Numbered from the stretch's first letter, positions 21,836 through 33,749 are shown. The stretch is 64,000 nt of DNA from Malaya genurostris (GCF_030247185.1 NC_080572.1:84952435-85016434), one strand, 5' to 3'. The notes: a model not told the origin generated them from the sequence alone. Program-made: numbers and translations.

Positions 21836-24800
21836 CGAGGCCATTTCAACGAAAGCCTTTTCACCGATATTCATTTCACCGAAAGTTGTTTCACCGAAAG
21901 TCGTTTCGCCGAAAGTCATTTCATCGAAAGTCATTTCACCTAAAGTCATATCACCGAATGTCAATTCACCGAAAGTCATTTTACCGAAAGTAGTTTCACC
22001 GAAAGTAATTTCACCGAAAGTAATTTCTCCGAAAGTAATTTCGCCGGAAATCGTTTCGCCGAAAGTCATTTTACCAAAAATCATTTCAGCGAATGTCATT
22101 TCACTGAAAGGTGTTTCCACGAAAGTAATTTCACCGAAAGTCATTTCACCGATAGTAATTTTACTGAAAGTAATTTCGCCGAAAGAAATTTCACAGAAAG
22201 TAATTTCGCCGAAAGTCGTTGCACCGAAAGTTATTTCACCGAAAATCATTTTAGTGCATGTCATTTCACCAAAAGTCATTTCACCGAAAATCATTTCACC
22301 GACAGTTATTTCACCGAAAGTCACTTCACTGAAAGTCATTTCACCGAAAGTCATATTACCGAAAGTCATTTGACCGAAAGTAATTTCACCGAAAGTCATG
22401 TCACCGAATGTCATTTCACCGAAAGTCATCTCACCGAAAGTCGTTTGATCGAAAGTCATATCAACGAAGGTCAATTCCTCGGAAGTCATTTGACCGAAAG
22501 TCATTTCATCGAAAGTTATTTTACAGAAAGTCATTTCACCTAAAGTCAATTCACTGAAAGTCATTTCACCGAAAGTCATTTCACCGAAAATCATTTTACT
22601 GAAAGTAATTTCACCGAAAGTAATTTCGCCGGAAATCGTTTCGCCGAAAAATCATTTCAGCGAATGTCATTTCACTAAAAGGTGTTTCCACGAAAGTAAT
22701 TTCACCGAAAGTCATTTCACCGAAAGTAATTTCACCGAAAGTAATTTCGCCGAAAATAATTTCACCGAAAGTCATTTCACCGAAAGTTATTTCACCGAAA
22801 GTCATCTCATCGAAAATCGTTTCACCGAAAGTCATATCACCGAAGTTCATTTCCCCGGAAGTCATTTTACCGAAAGTAATTTCGCAGAAAGTCATTTCAC
22901 CGAAAGTCATGTCACCGAATGTCATTTCACCAAAAGTCATTTCACCGAAAATCATTTCACCGACAGTCATTTCACCGAAAGTCATTTCATGCAGTCATTT
23001 CACCGAAAATCATTTCAAAGAAAGTCGATTCACTGAAAGCCGTTTCACCGAAAGTCATTTCACCGAAAGTAATTTTACCGAAAGTAATTTCACCGAAAGT
23101 AATTTCGCCGGAAATCGTTTCGCCGAAAGTCATTTTACCAAAAATTATTTCAGCGAATGTCATTTCACTGAAAGGTGTTTCCACGAAAGTAATTTCACCG
23201 AAAGTCATTTCACCGATAGTAATTCCACCGAAAGTAATTTCGCCGAAAGTAATTTCACAGAAAGTAATTTCGTCGAAAGTCGTTTCATCGAAAACCATTT
23301 TAGTGAATGTCATTTCACCAAAAGTAATTTCACCGAAAATCATTTCACCGACAGTCATTTCACCGAAAGTCACTTCACAGAAAGTTATTTCACCGAAAGT
23401 CGTTTTACCGAAAGTCATTTCACCGAATGTCATTTCACCGAAAGTCATCTCATCGAAAGTCGTTTCACCGAAAAAAAATCACCGAAGAGCATTTCCCCGG
23501 AAGTCATTTTACCGAAAGTAATGTCACCGAAAGTTATTTCATCGGAAGTAACTTTTCATTTCACCGAAAGTTGTTTCACCGAAAGTCGTTTCGCCGAAAG
23601 TCATTTCATCGAAAGTCATTTCACCTAAAGTCATATCACCGAATGTCATTTCTCCGAAAGTCATTTTACCGAAAGTAATTTCACCGAAAGTAATTTCGCC
23701 GGAAATCGTTTCGCCGAAAGTCATTTTACCAAAAATCATTTCAGCGAATGTCATTTCACTGAAAGGTGTTTCCACGAAAGTAATTTCACCGAAAGTCATT
23801 TCACCGATAGTAATTTTACCGAAAGTAATTTCGCCGAAAGAAATTTCACAAAAAGTAATTTCGCCGAAAGTCGTTGCTCCGAAAGTTATTTCACCGAAAA
23901 TCATTTCACCGACAGTTATTTCACCGAAAGTCACTTCACTGAAAGTCATTTCACCGAAAGTCATATTACCGAAAGTCATATTACCGAAAGTCATTTGACC
24001 GAAAGTAATTTCACCGAAAGTCATGTCACCGAATGTCATTTCACCGAAAGTCATCTCACCGAAAGTCATATCAACGAAGGTCATTTTCTCGGAAGTCATT
24101 TCACCGAAAGTCATTTCGTCGAAAGTCATTTCACCGAAAGTCATTTAACCTAAAGTCAATTCACTGAAAGTCATTTCACCGGAAGTCATTTCACCGAAAG
24201 TCATTTTACCGAAAGTAATTTCACCGAAAGTAATTTCACCGAAAGTAATTTCACCGAAAGTAATTTCGCCGGAAATCGTTTCGCCGAAAGTCATTTTACC
24301 AAAAATCATTTCAGCGAATGTCACTTCACTGAAAGGTGTTTCCACGAAAGTAATTTCACCGAAAGTCATTTCACCGATAGTAATTTCACCGAAAGTAATT
24401 TCGCCGAAAATAATTTCGCAGAAAGTAATTTCGATGAAAGTCGTTTCACCGAAAATCATTTTAGTGAATGTCATTTCACCAAGCCATTTCACCGAAAGTC
24501 ATTTCACCGAAAGTTATTTCACCGAAAGTCATCTCATCGAAAATCGTTTCACCGAAAGTCATATCACTGAAGTTCATTTCCCCGGAAGTCATTTTACCGA
24601 AAGAAATTTCGCAGAAAGTCATTTCACCGAAAGTCATGTCACCGAATGTCATTTCACCAAAAGTCATTTCACCGAAAATCATTTCACCGACAGTCATTTC
24701 ACCGAAAGTCATTTCATGCAGTCATTTCACCGAAAGTCATTTCAAAGAAAGTCAATTCACTGAAAGCCATTTCACCGAAAGTCATTTCACCGAAAGTCAT

Positions 24801-25972
24801 TTCACCGAAAGTCATTTCACCGAAAGTAATTTTACCGAAAGTAATTTCACCGAAAGTAATGTCGCCGGAAATCGTTGCGCCGAAAGTCATTTTACCAAAA
24901 ATCATTTCAGCGAATGTAATTTCACTGAAAGGTGTTTCCACGAAAATAATTTCACCGAAAGTCATTTCACCGATAGTAATTCCACCGAAAGTAATTTCGC
25001 CGAAAGTATTTTCACAGAAAGTAATTTCGCCAAAAGTCGTTTCACCGAAAACCATTTAGTGAATGTCATTTCACCAAAAGTCATTTCACCGAAAATCATT
25101 TCACCGACAGTCATTTCACCGAAAGTCACTTCACTGAAAGTTATTTCACCGAAAATCGTTTTACCGAAAGTCATTTCACCGAATGTTATTTCACCGAAAA
25201 TCATCTCATCGAAAGTCGTTTCACCGAAAAAAAAATCACCGAAGAGCATTTCCCCGGAAGTCATTTTACCGAAAGTAATGTCACCGAAAGTTATTTTATC
25301 GAAAGTAACTTCACTGAAAGTCATTTCACCGTAAATCATTTTAGTCAATGTCATTTCACCAAAAGTCATTTCACCGAAAATCATTTCACTGACAGTCATT
25401 TCACCGAAAGTCATTTCATCGAAAGTCATTTCAACGAAAGTCATTTCACCGAAAGTCATTTCACCGAAAGTCATTTCACCGAAAGTCATTTCACCGAAAG
25501 TAATTTCACCGAAAGTAATTTCACCGAAAGTAATTTCACCGAAAGTAACTTCGCCGAAAGTTGTTTCACCGAAAATCGTTTCGCCGAAAGTCATTTCACC
25601 GAAAGTCATTTCACCAAGAGTCGTTTCATCGAAAGTCATTTCACCGAAAGTCATATCACAGAAAGTAATTTCACCGAAAGTTATTTCGCCGAAAGTCGTT
25701 TCATCGAAAGTAGTTTCACTGAAAGTAATTTCGCCGAAAGTCGTTTCACCGAAAGTTATTTCACCGATAGTCATTTCACCGAGAGTCATTTAACCGAAAG
25801 TCATTTCACCGAAAGTCATTTCACCGAAAGTCATTTCACCGAAAGTCATTTCACCGAAAGTCATGTCCCCGAAGATAATTTCACCAAATGCCATTTTGTC
25901 GAAAGTCGTTTCACCGAAAGTGTTATTTCACTGAATTTTCATTTTGCCGAGCAGTTTATATCGCAGAATGTC
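21836..25972. repeat. 4-kb satellite of a 15-bp unit with higher-order structure
   Basis: The whole stretch is a tandem array of variants of TTTCACCGAAAGTCA (15 bp), roughly 270 copies. Because 15 is a multiple of three and most variants lack stops, all three plus frames (VISPK, SFHRK, HFTES repeats) and one minus frame (MTFGE repeats) stay open for hundreds of codons; the other two minus frames hit a stop in each unit. The frames are by-products, not genes. A rare variant containing GTGTTTCCACGAAAG recurs at 22111, 22682, 23175, 23766, 24336 and 24932, spaced 493-596 bp. Larger blocks repeat at about 1.69-1.76 kb. The tail from about 25330 to 25870 is the most uniform. Confidence 0.97.
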
Positions 25973-27531
25973 ACTTCTTTGCCGTAATATCGTATTAAAA
26001 ATAAAGGAAAATGAAACATGGTAGTTTTAACGCTCGTTTTGTTGAACTAAAATTGTATATGTGAAATGTTTTCTAACCAAACTAACGAATAAGCTTTTTT
26101 TCATGTTTAATTCAGATATATTTCATGATTGAATTTTCAGATGGACTTATGATTCTCAGAATGGAATTTCCAGAAAAACTAGTTGACTTTATTAATTACA
26201 CCACAGTATTTGCTTTGATGTGTATCTACCAGGCTAATATCGGCTTTCGGTTTGAATTGATTTCTCATGTAAACGTTGATGAGAAAGACATCATTACCCA
26301 ACTCTAGGTGCATGAAAACAAGTGTTTAATTCAAACTTGCTTGATCTTTTGAACCACATTGGAAAACACAGTGAACTGGTAATGTATGTCGTAATGTTAT
26401 ACATCAAGGCTGTTCGTGTCACTTACACTCAGTTATTTGCAATAGCACAATTGCCATGCAAACGATGTTTTGCCTCCGGTTTTTTTGAGTTATCGTTATA
26501 TTGCATGTCACAGAAGGCTTGATGAACCTCAGACTTAAACAGGCAATATTACTTTTTTGTGTCATCTCTTTCTGCGGAGACATAAATGAATAATAGACCA
26601 AATTCATCTGCTTTTGCTAAAGTTGAACGTATTTAATTACAATTGTAAACATGTGTCCTTACCAAACGTAAAGAACTCTTTCTTCAGTTCGTATAAAGAC
26701 CAGTCTGGTAGTTACTGCCAGGACGGGGAAACGTAGGAGGTATGTTGTCATAAAAGAGCAAAACTTCAACCGCCCCTCAGTAACATAAACAGCATAGCTC
26801 GAACAATGGTTTACTCAAAAGTGGGATCCCGCTTTGTTATTTCGAGTCTTTTATTGCAGTTTTCTGGGGACGAAACAATTTGCGGCAGTTTTTCCTACCC
26901 AGGCTGTCGCATAGTGCAGGTAACTTTTGCCATTGGAATCAGTCGATGTGTGTTTGTACACACACGTACTCATTGATCTTAATAACTGTTCGAATGTTTC
27001 GGTGCCATTTACTTACAAACGAAAAAATACAACAAAATATTTTTGTCGATCGGTCGTTGTTGTTTTGTCTCTCTTGTCTAAAAATTGAAAGCGCGTACAT
27101 TTTATTAATTCCTATTTAAATCCAGACTAGAGGTGGCTCATCCGTTCGCAAACGATCAACGAAGAATGAGTGAACTGGAGTTCTTCATTAAAGAATGATA
27201 GTTCTCTATGCTTTTAATAGAAATGGTAGGAATCAAGTTCTTTGAGGATATCTAAAAATAAACTGCATATTTTGGGAAGCTTGTATGTTTGAGAATTCTG
27301 GTTGATATATTTGCGATCTTGAAAATTTTGTACCAAAGAGAATTCTACTATTGAATCTTTTTACTACGAAATATTATTTGCGGTTCACATATTAGTTACG
27401 AAGAAACAAAGGTTCAAATTCTGGTCTTAGGTCTACGGAAAGAAAGAAATCCCAAACCTCATAACTCTATAGCATGACTCAACAAAGCAAGCTCTGAATT
27501 TACAGCATACAATTTTCTTATCTCAAAGAGT
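25973..27531. other. No gene recognised; flank between satellite and gene
   Basis: Ordinary AT-rich sequence. Small frames at 26125-26307, 26322-26522 and 26880-27119 have no motif I recognise. The last few hundred bases are presumably the upstream region of the gene at 27574. Confidence 0.35.
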
Positions 27532-27537
27532 TCAGTC
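27532..27537 (+). promoter_or_regulatory. Candidate initiator (Inr) of the gene at 27574
   Basis: TCAGTC matches the arthropod initiator consensus TCAKTY. It lies 40 bases before the start codon, which would give a short 5' UTR starting at about 27534. No convincing TATA box sits at the usual distance. This is motif-level evidence only. Confidence 0.35.
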
Positions 27538-27573
27538 AAAATTAATAGTAAAAGTTCGTAAAAGTTTTCTAAC

Positions 27574-28251
27574 ATGGGTTCAATTCCGAACGAAGTGCTG
27601 ATCCATACCGTGCACGTTTGTATCCAGATTATGCAAGTCGCCTGGAGGGCACTAACGTTTGGCAAACCCGTTCCGAGAGATGGCCTGTACGGTTCGCTAT
27701 ATCCACTTTACAACGCACTGAATTCTGTGCTAGATAAAACGGAGGAACGAACTCCCCCGAGACCGAAGTATCGTCCGGGTGAGCTGACGCCTCCCCGAAC
27801 AACTTCTACACCAGCACCGGTCAGGACACCGGAATGGGCTCGGAAGCAACGTGCGAAGCTGGACCATCAAACACCGCCCTCGTACCGATCCGACGGCGGA
27901 GCATCGTCCTACTATCCGGAAACTACAACTCAAGCCATGGGAACACCCGAATACTATGAGGAGGAATCACCGTCACCACAGTATCAGGCCCAAAATCACA
28001 ATTATCTGACGGTGGGACAGACCACTCCAAGGCGTCCCCGAAGCAAGGGGGGACGATTCAACGAGAGCACACCCGGATCCTATATAATGCAGGAATCGAT
28101 CACGACCTACGCACCGGGAGGCGTTAGAAAACGGGTAACACGAACGGCGTCCGGACCGGATTGTTCGGTGTTGAATGCGACCTCCGAAATGTCCTCCTCC
28201 GGAGTTGGAACGTCAGTCTATACGGATGAAGATCAATACGAGTATGAGTAA
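27574..28251 (+). CDS. Intronless 225-residue protein of unknown function
   Basis: This is the one ORF in the window that looks like a living gene. The start has a good context (CTAACATGGGT, A at -3 and G at +4), and a polyadenylation signal follows the stop. The coding stretch is clearly richer in G+C than its flanks, with codon-like third-position bias. Residues 1-55 form a compact, partly hydrophobic region (VLIHTVHVCIQIMQVAWRAL, then LYGSLYPLYNALNSVLDK). Residues 56 to about 120 are rich in Pro, Thr and Arg, with a TPPR motif and a PP(R/S) motif. The rest is Ser/Thr/Tyr-rich and ends in an acidic, Tyr-rich tail (TDEDQYEYE). I see no signal peptide, zinc finger or catalytic motif. Most of it is probably disordered. 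I do not recognise the family. It could be a retrogene or a gene nested in a larger intron. Confidence 0.82.
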   Translation: MGSIPNEVLIHTVHVCIQIMQVAWRALTFGKPVPRDGLYGSLYPLYNALNSVLDKTEERTPPRPKYRPGELTPPRTTSTPAPVRTPEWARKQRAKLDHQTPPSYRSDGGASSYYPETTTQAMGTPEYYEEESPSPQYQAQNHNYLTVGQTTPRRPRSKGGRFNESTPGSYIMQESITTYAPGGVRKRVTRTASGPDCSVLNATSEMSSSGVGTSVYTDEDQYEYE

Positions 28252-28272
28252 ATTGAAAAAAAAAAGAATTGT

Positions 28273-28278
28273 AATAAA
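28273..28278 (+). terminator. Polyadenylation signal AATAAA
   Basis: A canonical AATAAA lies 22 bases past the stop codon of the 225-residue gene and is followed by a GT-rich stretch (TATGTGTATGTGCATGTG). This is the usual layout of a cleavage and polyadenylation site. The 3' UTR would be very short. Confidence 0.65.
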
Positions 28279-28514
28279 ATTTATGTGTATGTGCATGTGT
28301 TACGGAGTTGAATTACATGATTACTGTTCTTCGAAAAGATTTTCCTATAAGTTGACTAGTCACTAAAAAATTCCCGCCCGTGGTTGATGGGCTTGACGGT
28401 ATTGCAAACATCATCAGATACGATTAATTATTGTTACAATTTAATATAAATATGTGTTATAATTTTTAGTTTAATTATTGAGTTTATTGAGTGAGGCATG
28501 AAACGATTTGAAAA

Positions 28515-30341
28515 AGATGTTGATTGCAATACGCTTCAACAGCCGGGGTTGGAGAGGCCGGTAGGGCTTAACTGAGCTCTTTTTTATGTTTCATTTTCAT
28601 ACTACCGGCCCTTATTACCGGTGTGAAGTGGAAATTAAGCGAAATGAACGTACCCCAGTCAGGTTTCACACGATAACGGAATAGTTGAATGGTGAATTAA
28701 GTTCATCTTTGACGTTTATTCTGTGAGGTTGTGTTGTGCTCGTGTGGGATCTGATGGATGAGGTGATATGTGAGTGAAGTGTAAGTGAAGTGGAATGCAA
28801 GAACGGTAATAAAGGCCACCGTTTCAGCTCAGGACCAAGGATCGACCAATAGAAGAGATAGAAATTGGGTGACGGCACCTCCATTCATCTCAAATCCATT
28901 AGTCATTTCATATATGAAAACCATTAGTTAGAGCGAGATCTGTTGTGTTTGTTCGATAGATTGACTTCGAGAGTAAGATGAAATTACGAGTATTTTGCGT
29001 CACTATAACAGCAATATCGTACATATTCTGAACTACTTTTATGCTGTATTGCTTATCAGAGACGAAGCAAAGATTGTGTATTTGATTTCATCACAATTCA
29101 TTTTTTGAAAGTTGAGTAATCGGTAGAATAATATGGTAACTCTATTAATGAAATGACTATTGGCACAATGAATTTAGTTATAATCTATTAGAATAGAAAT
29201 AGTAAATCAATGTTACAATGTTTGCGTGGGAAATACATATTTGTATATATGTATATGTATGTACACATGTGTGTGTATGTATGTATGTATGTGTGTTTGT
29301 CAGTATGCCTTGGTGCCTGTATATATTTATACATGTATGTATGTATGCGTTGTATCAAACCGTATATGGTGATACATTTCGGTTGTGAGTGAATAAGATG
29401 TTGATTGCATTACGCTCCAACATCCGGGGTTGAAGAGGCCGGTAGGACTTAACTGAGCTCTTTTTATGTTTTATTTTCATACTACCGGTCCCTATTACCA
29501 GTGTGAAGTGGAAGTTAAGTGGAGTGAACGTATCCCAATTGGGTTTCACACGATGACAACAGGTGAACGGTGAATTGAGTCCATATTTGACGTTTATTGG
29601 TGGTTTGTGTACAATGGATTACTGTGGAATGAGATAAAATATTGTAGAATAGAACGAAATAATAATAACTTAACTAATGGACAAACCACTGATAGCTGTC
29701 AAACGATGTTCATCCAGTTTGTATTGTGAGGATGTATCGTTTGGGATCTGATGGGTTCGATGATGTGTGAGTGAAGTGTAAGAGTAACTGCATGCAAGAA
29801 TGGTAATAAAGGCCACCGTTTCAGCTCAGGATTAGCGATCGACCATTAGAAGAGATAGAAATTGGGTAACGGTACCCCCATTCATCTCAAATCCATTAGT
29901 CATTTCATACACGAGAACCATTTGTTATAGTGACATCTGTTATCTCTGTTTGATAGATTAACTTCAGAAGTAACATGAAATTTGGAACATTTTGCTTTGC
30001 TAAAACAGCAGTATTGAACCATTTCCGAGCTACTACTATGCGTTATTGCTTCTTAGAGAAGAGGCAAAGACTTTGTATTCGGTTTTATCACAATTCATTT
30101 ATTAAAAGTCGAGTGATCGCTAAAATAACATGATGACTCTACTAATGAGATGACTATTGGCACACTAGTTTTAGTTAGGATCTATTAGAGTAGAAATAGT
30201 AACTCAATGTTGTAATGCTTGCGTGTGGAATACATGTGGGTATGTATGCATGTGTGAATGTGTGTATATACAATATACATTTTACCGTGCCTTTGAGTGC
30301 GTTGTACCAAATTGCTAGTGATGCATTTCGATTGTGGGTCA
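28515..30341 (+). repeat. Tandem duplication of a ~0.9-kb unit
   Basis: Unit 1 (28515-29395) and unit 2 (29396-about 30341) align from AGATGTTGATTGCA through to a GTTGTA(T/C)CAAA block and a T(T/C)GTG(A/G)GT end. Conserved landmarks are GAGGCCGGTAGG(G/A)CTTAACT, AAGGCCACCGTTTCAGCTCA and GACTATTGGCACA. Unit 2 is some 65 bases longer. Parts around 28985-29110 and 29975-30110 match the 3' part of the family-B SINE at 890-1145. No ORF of note. Confidence 0.85.
29240..29350 (+). repeat. TATG/TGTA-type microsatellite
   Basis: Interrupted runs of GTAT and TATG with GTGTGT. The matching place in duplication unit 2 (about 30225-30275) has a shorter version, so the tract has changed length since the duplication. 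Confidence 0.8.
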
Positions 30342-31426
30342 GTGTACACCAGATGCTCAAAAGTGCCTGAGCGGATGGTAACACTGTCAAGGATCAACCG
30401 AAGACAACTAAATGTGAACATGCTGTAGCAATACTTATGGGACCCAAGTGTCAATATAATTTAAATAAAAATGCATGTTCTCAGTTTTTTTTTTCCGTCA
30501 TACCATCATGACCGGCCGTACAAAGATGTCATTAAAACACACTAATCCTTTTTTGTCTCTCTTTTTTTCGGAAATGGATGACTGAGCATGAACAAGAAAT
30601 CCGGAATAAAGAATAAGATACTCAAGAAAAGCAGGAACAAATGTGATAGATGTGGAGCTGAAAATTGGAAAATAATTTAATTAACATTCTTAGGAAATCT
30701 TAGATACAAAATGGAACATCGGTAAGAATAAAAACACCACTGCATACAACTAACTTTTACATTTCAGGGAATAAAATAACATCAGCAAAAGTACGGAATG
30801 GAAATAAAATAGAAGGACAACAAAAGACACTTACGAAACACAATTGAATAGAACACTGGAATTAAGGTAAAACAGAATATAAACTATGACCAAAGGTAAG
30901 AAAACCAACATGAATAAATAATAGAAACTGTTGGGTAATAAAATAATTTTTTTCATTTTGAAAGAGGCGTTTATATGGCGCGCATACGCTAATTCGGCCT
31001 GATACAAATTAACGGGGAGGGCAATACGTTTTGGACAGGGCTGTAAAAAGCTGATTGGAGCCCTTTCCCCTCAAAAATGTAATATAAGGAAAACTATAAG
31101 GAAAAGTTGACTAGTCACTAAAAAATTCTTGGAAACGCACAGATCTTGCACGTTTACTACTGTTCTAATCGGATAACCAGTCGAAGTAAATCCAATACGC
31201 TAGAACATACAATGTTTCTTTGAATAATGTACATTTAAATTGTCAAAAAACTAGAACGAATTCCTTTTTCTCCAATTTTATATCGGGTTTCTTAAATATT
31301 GATTTCTATAGAAAAGCATAGAAACTATTTCCGTACATTCAATTCCTGGTCTCGAATGTATCCTTTGGCGTTTTTTAACCTAGTTTCAACATCACTGAGC
31401 TTAAAATAGAGTCCGTTTTGAGCCTG

Positions 31427-31527
31427 ATTCTTCAATCAAACCGTTTGTTTGAAGCTGGTTTCGAACCTAGTTTCAACGTTGTTGAACTGAAAATCCTAGT
31501 CAGTTTCGAACCTGGTTGTACCTTTTT
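31427..31527 (+). repeat. Dispersed ~100-bp repeat, copy of 5397-5495
   Basis: The sense-oriented copy of the element described at 5397-5495. A related word (CCTAGTTTCAACATC) just upstream at about 31379 suggests the repeat was once longer. Confidence 0.7.
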
Positions 31528-32509
31528 TATATGTATAAAAAATAGGTTTCCGAGGTGTGTGTGTGTGAGAGTTTCGAAAAAAAATTCTTATTTTAGTAGG
31601 AAGCACATATTAATACAAAACGTGATAAAATTGCTATGTATTCTCGGTAGCCGGTTTGTTATATGAGATCAAAATGCACCTGTCGCTAACAGTACATCGC
31701 ATTAAAGCTTCACCTTTGGGTTTCGTATTTCGGATCACTACTCATTATTCATCGGATGACAGTACCACTCGGAGCTAATTTGATGGTCTCATAGGACATT
31801 TATGACATATTTGTTGTTAGCTATTGGATTTAATAGGAGAAGGTGTTCGCTTGCCGGCAATGTTCTGTTGCCGGCACCCCACCGTAGCTTTTGACAGAAA
31901 GCAGCTAGCGTCATTCCGACAAATGTCATGTGGGTGTAATAGCAGCACGTTCTTTTTGCGCCAAATACCAAAGCAAACACACTCTATTTAAATTTTTGCA
32001 GCCAGTTTTTTTTCGATCTTTTCAAAATGTCTACCGATTTCGGTTATCGGCACCCCAAGGTATTCGGTTACTGGCACCCCATTTTTTCGACAAATCTTGA
32101 AAAATTGTCGGCCATATGCAGAGATGCAGAGAGACAAAGCAAGCCGTAGTTTTGGCCAAACATCCAGCTGCTCATACAGCAGATGCTCCGAAAAATCGTG
32201 AAAGACCGGCTGAATTAAAAAAAAAACCAAAGGCGCAACCATCCAAATCATCGGCCAAGAGAGCCAATACGAAGTCACCATCAGACAATAAAGACTTTTA
32301 TCCAGAAATAAATTCCGTTTTTTCTTTGAATAATTAATCAAATTGTTTCATTCGATTATAGAAACAATCGCAGTTGTGAAAAATCATAGTTTCGACTTGC
32401 AACAACCGTCAAAACTTAAAACAAAAATCACTTAAAAAGGTTACAAATCATCTGCAACTTACGTTTTTATGATTTTTTAACTTTTGAGAATTCTACACAT
32501 AGTTATGGT
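31528..32509. other. No confirmed gene; CGGCACCCC repeats and a basic ORF
   Basis: The word (C/T)GGCACCCC occurs at about 31870, 32047 and 32075, in GTTGCCGGCACCCC, GTTATCGGCACCCC and GTTACTGGCACCCC. These look like diverged copies of a transposon end. The frame at 32116-32337 (73 codons, starting MQRCRETKQAVVLAKH) is rich in Lys, Ala and Pro with a KKKPKAQPSKSSAKRA segment. It may be the tail of a decayed transposase, but I cannot assign it. Confidence 0.3.
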
Positions 32510-32690
32510 CGACACCGCAAATCATGATTTCTAAAACTCGTTCCCGAAAACACTTCTTCACTGACATATTTCTCAAAATTTATCCACAAAAAAATTACAA
32601 AATTTTGTTCGAATTATGCTTTTTATTATGCAAAACATTTGTTAGAAAAAAAAATCGCAAAAATAATGTTTATTTTTTCTTTTGTTAGAT
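32510..32690 (-). repeat. Inverted copy of the 13190-13400 repeat segment
   Basis: The reverse complement shares GGTGTCGAC, ATTTTTTTGTGGATAAATTT-type and TTTGCGATTTTTTTTTCTAA-type blocks with 13190-13400, in the same order. Confidence 0.55.
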
Positions 32691-33749
32691 CTTATCCACC
32701 CTCCCCTAATCCAAATTCAAATTAAGAGTATTCAAACTATTGAAAAAAATTGGGCTTTTTTATTTTTAATTTTATCGGTAAAATTTAATTCTTGACAAAT
32801 TATTTAAACTCTCATTGTCTTTAAATATGTTGTGCAATTTCATTCAGATCCGACTTCCGGTTCAGAAATTATAGGGCGATGAGTGTCAAAACATTCAAAT
32901 CGTTATTCAAAATGACGATGCAAAACTGGTACGCATCGGTACGTGCGGCTTTGCTCTGCTCGCAGAAAGCTTTGTTCGTATAGCGTGCAGGGTTGCCACA
33001 TTTAAGTCAATATTTGTCAAGTGAAAAAATGTGAATTATGTAAATTTGTAAATCTTTTATTCAATTTGTAAATACTTGTTAGTGGTCATACAAAATCATG
33101 ATAACGGCGCTTTTATATATAGAAAGCTTATGCAATCACTTGAAAAATTGACTGATGAAAATTGGCCCAGAGGGCTAAGTGTTCATCATCATTCGACACA
33201 GATTATAGAGCTGAGCAATGTATGTGTCTGTGTGTGTATGTGTGAGAGTATGTGTCAAAAAATGTCACTCATAAAAAAATCTCATAGTCCCATAGGTTGC
33301 TATTGAATTTCATAATGCTTTCATAGGGTGTGTTCAAAATTGCACATCGTCATTTAGAGCGACGATGCAAAAAAGGATAAGATTCTTTTAAATTTGGCTC
33401 AATTTGGCTGATTCAATTTGTAGGCTATATTAGTCACTTACTAAACAAACCGACTGCGGCTGTACGACTTCCCAGCTCCCGGTACCCTTCAGTACCACAA
33501 ATAGTGGTCAAAAACTCTAAAAAGAAACTCACTCAATTTTCTCAGAGATGATTTGATCGATTTACACAAACAGTCTCAAATAAAAGTTCCCATAGTCTCA
33601 TAGGTTGCTGTTTAGTTTATATCGATATTTTTGTGTAAGCGACTTTTTACCCTATAGAATTCGCTCAAACTTTAGAAAAATTTTCAGAGGTCCAGAGGGC
33701 CGAGTGTCATATACCAATCGATTCAGCTCGACGAACTGAGCTAGTGTCC

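Larger units (their letters stand above)
28349..31128. mobile_element. 2.7-kb insertion bounded by a perfect 25-bp direct repeat
   Basis: A 25-bp sequence (28349-28373, containing GTTGACTAGTCACTAAAAAA) recurs without mismatch at 31104-31128. The 2730 bp between includes a 0.9-kb tandem duplication. The right end just before the second repeat is A-rich with a reiterated ATAAGGAAAA word, resembling a retrotransposon tail. The simplest reading is a retroposed insertion with an unusually long target-site duplication. I found no reverse transcriptase or transposase in it, so the class is unknown. About 30350-31100 has no visible gene. Confidence 0.55.

Noticed and set aside
21812..25789. Several 100-290-codon ORFs on both strands (VISPK, HFTES, MTFGE repeats), resembling a fibrous or adhesin-like protein
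   Set aside because: They follow from a 15-bp tandem repeat without stops in four frames. There is no start context, promoter, polyadenylation signal or non-repetitive domain, and different frames are open over the same DNA.
21836..25972. Regular short repeats as a possible CRISPR array
   Set aside because: There are no unique spacers; the unit is contiguous at 15 bp with point variants, there are no cas genes, and the genome is eukaryotic.
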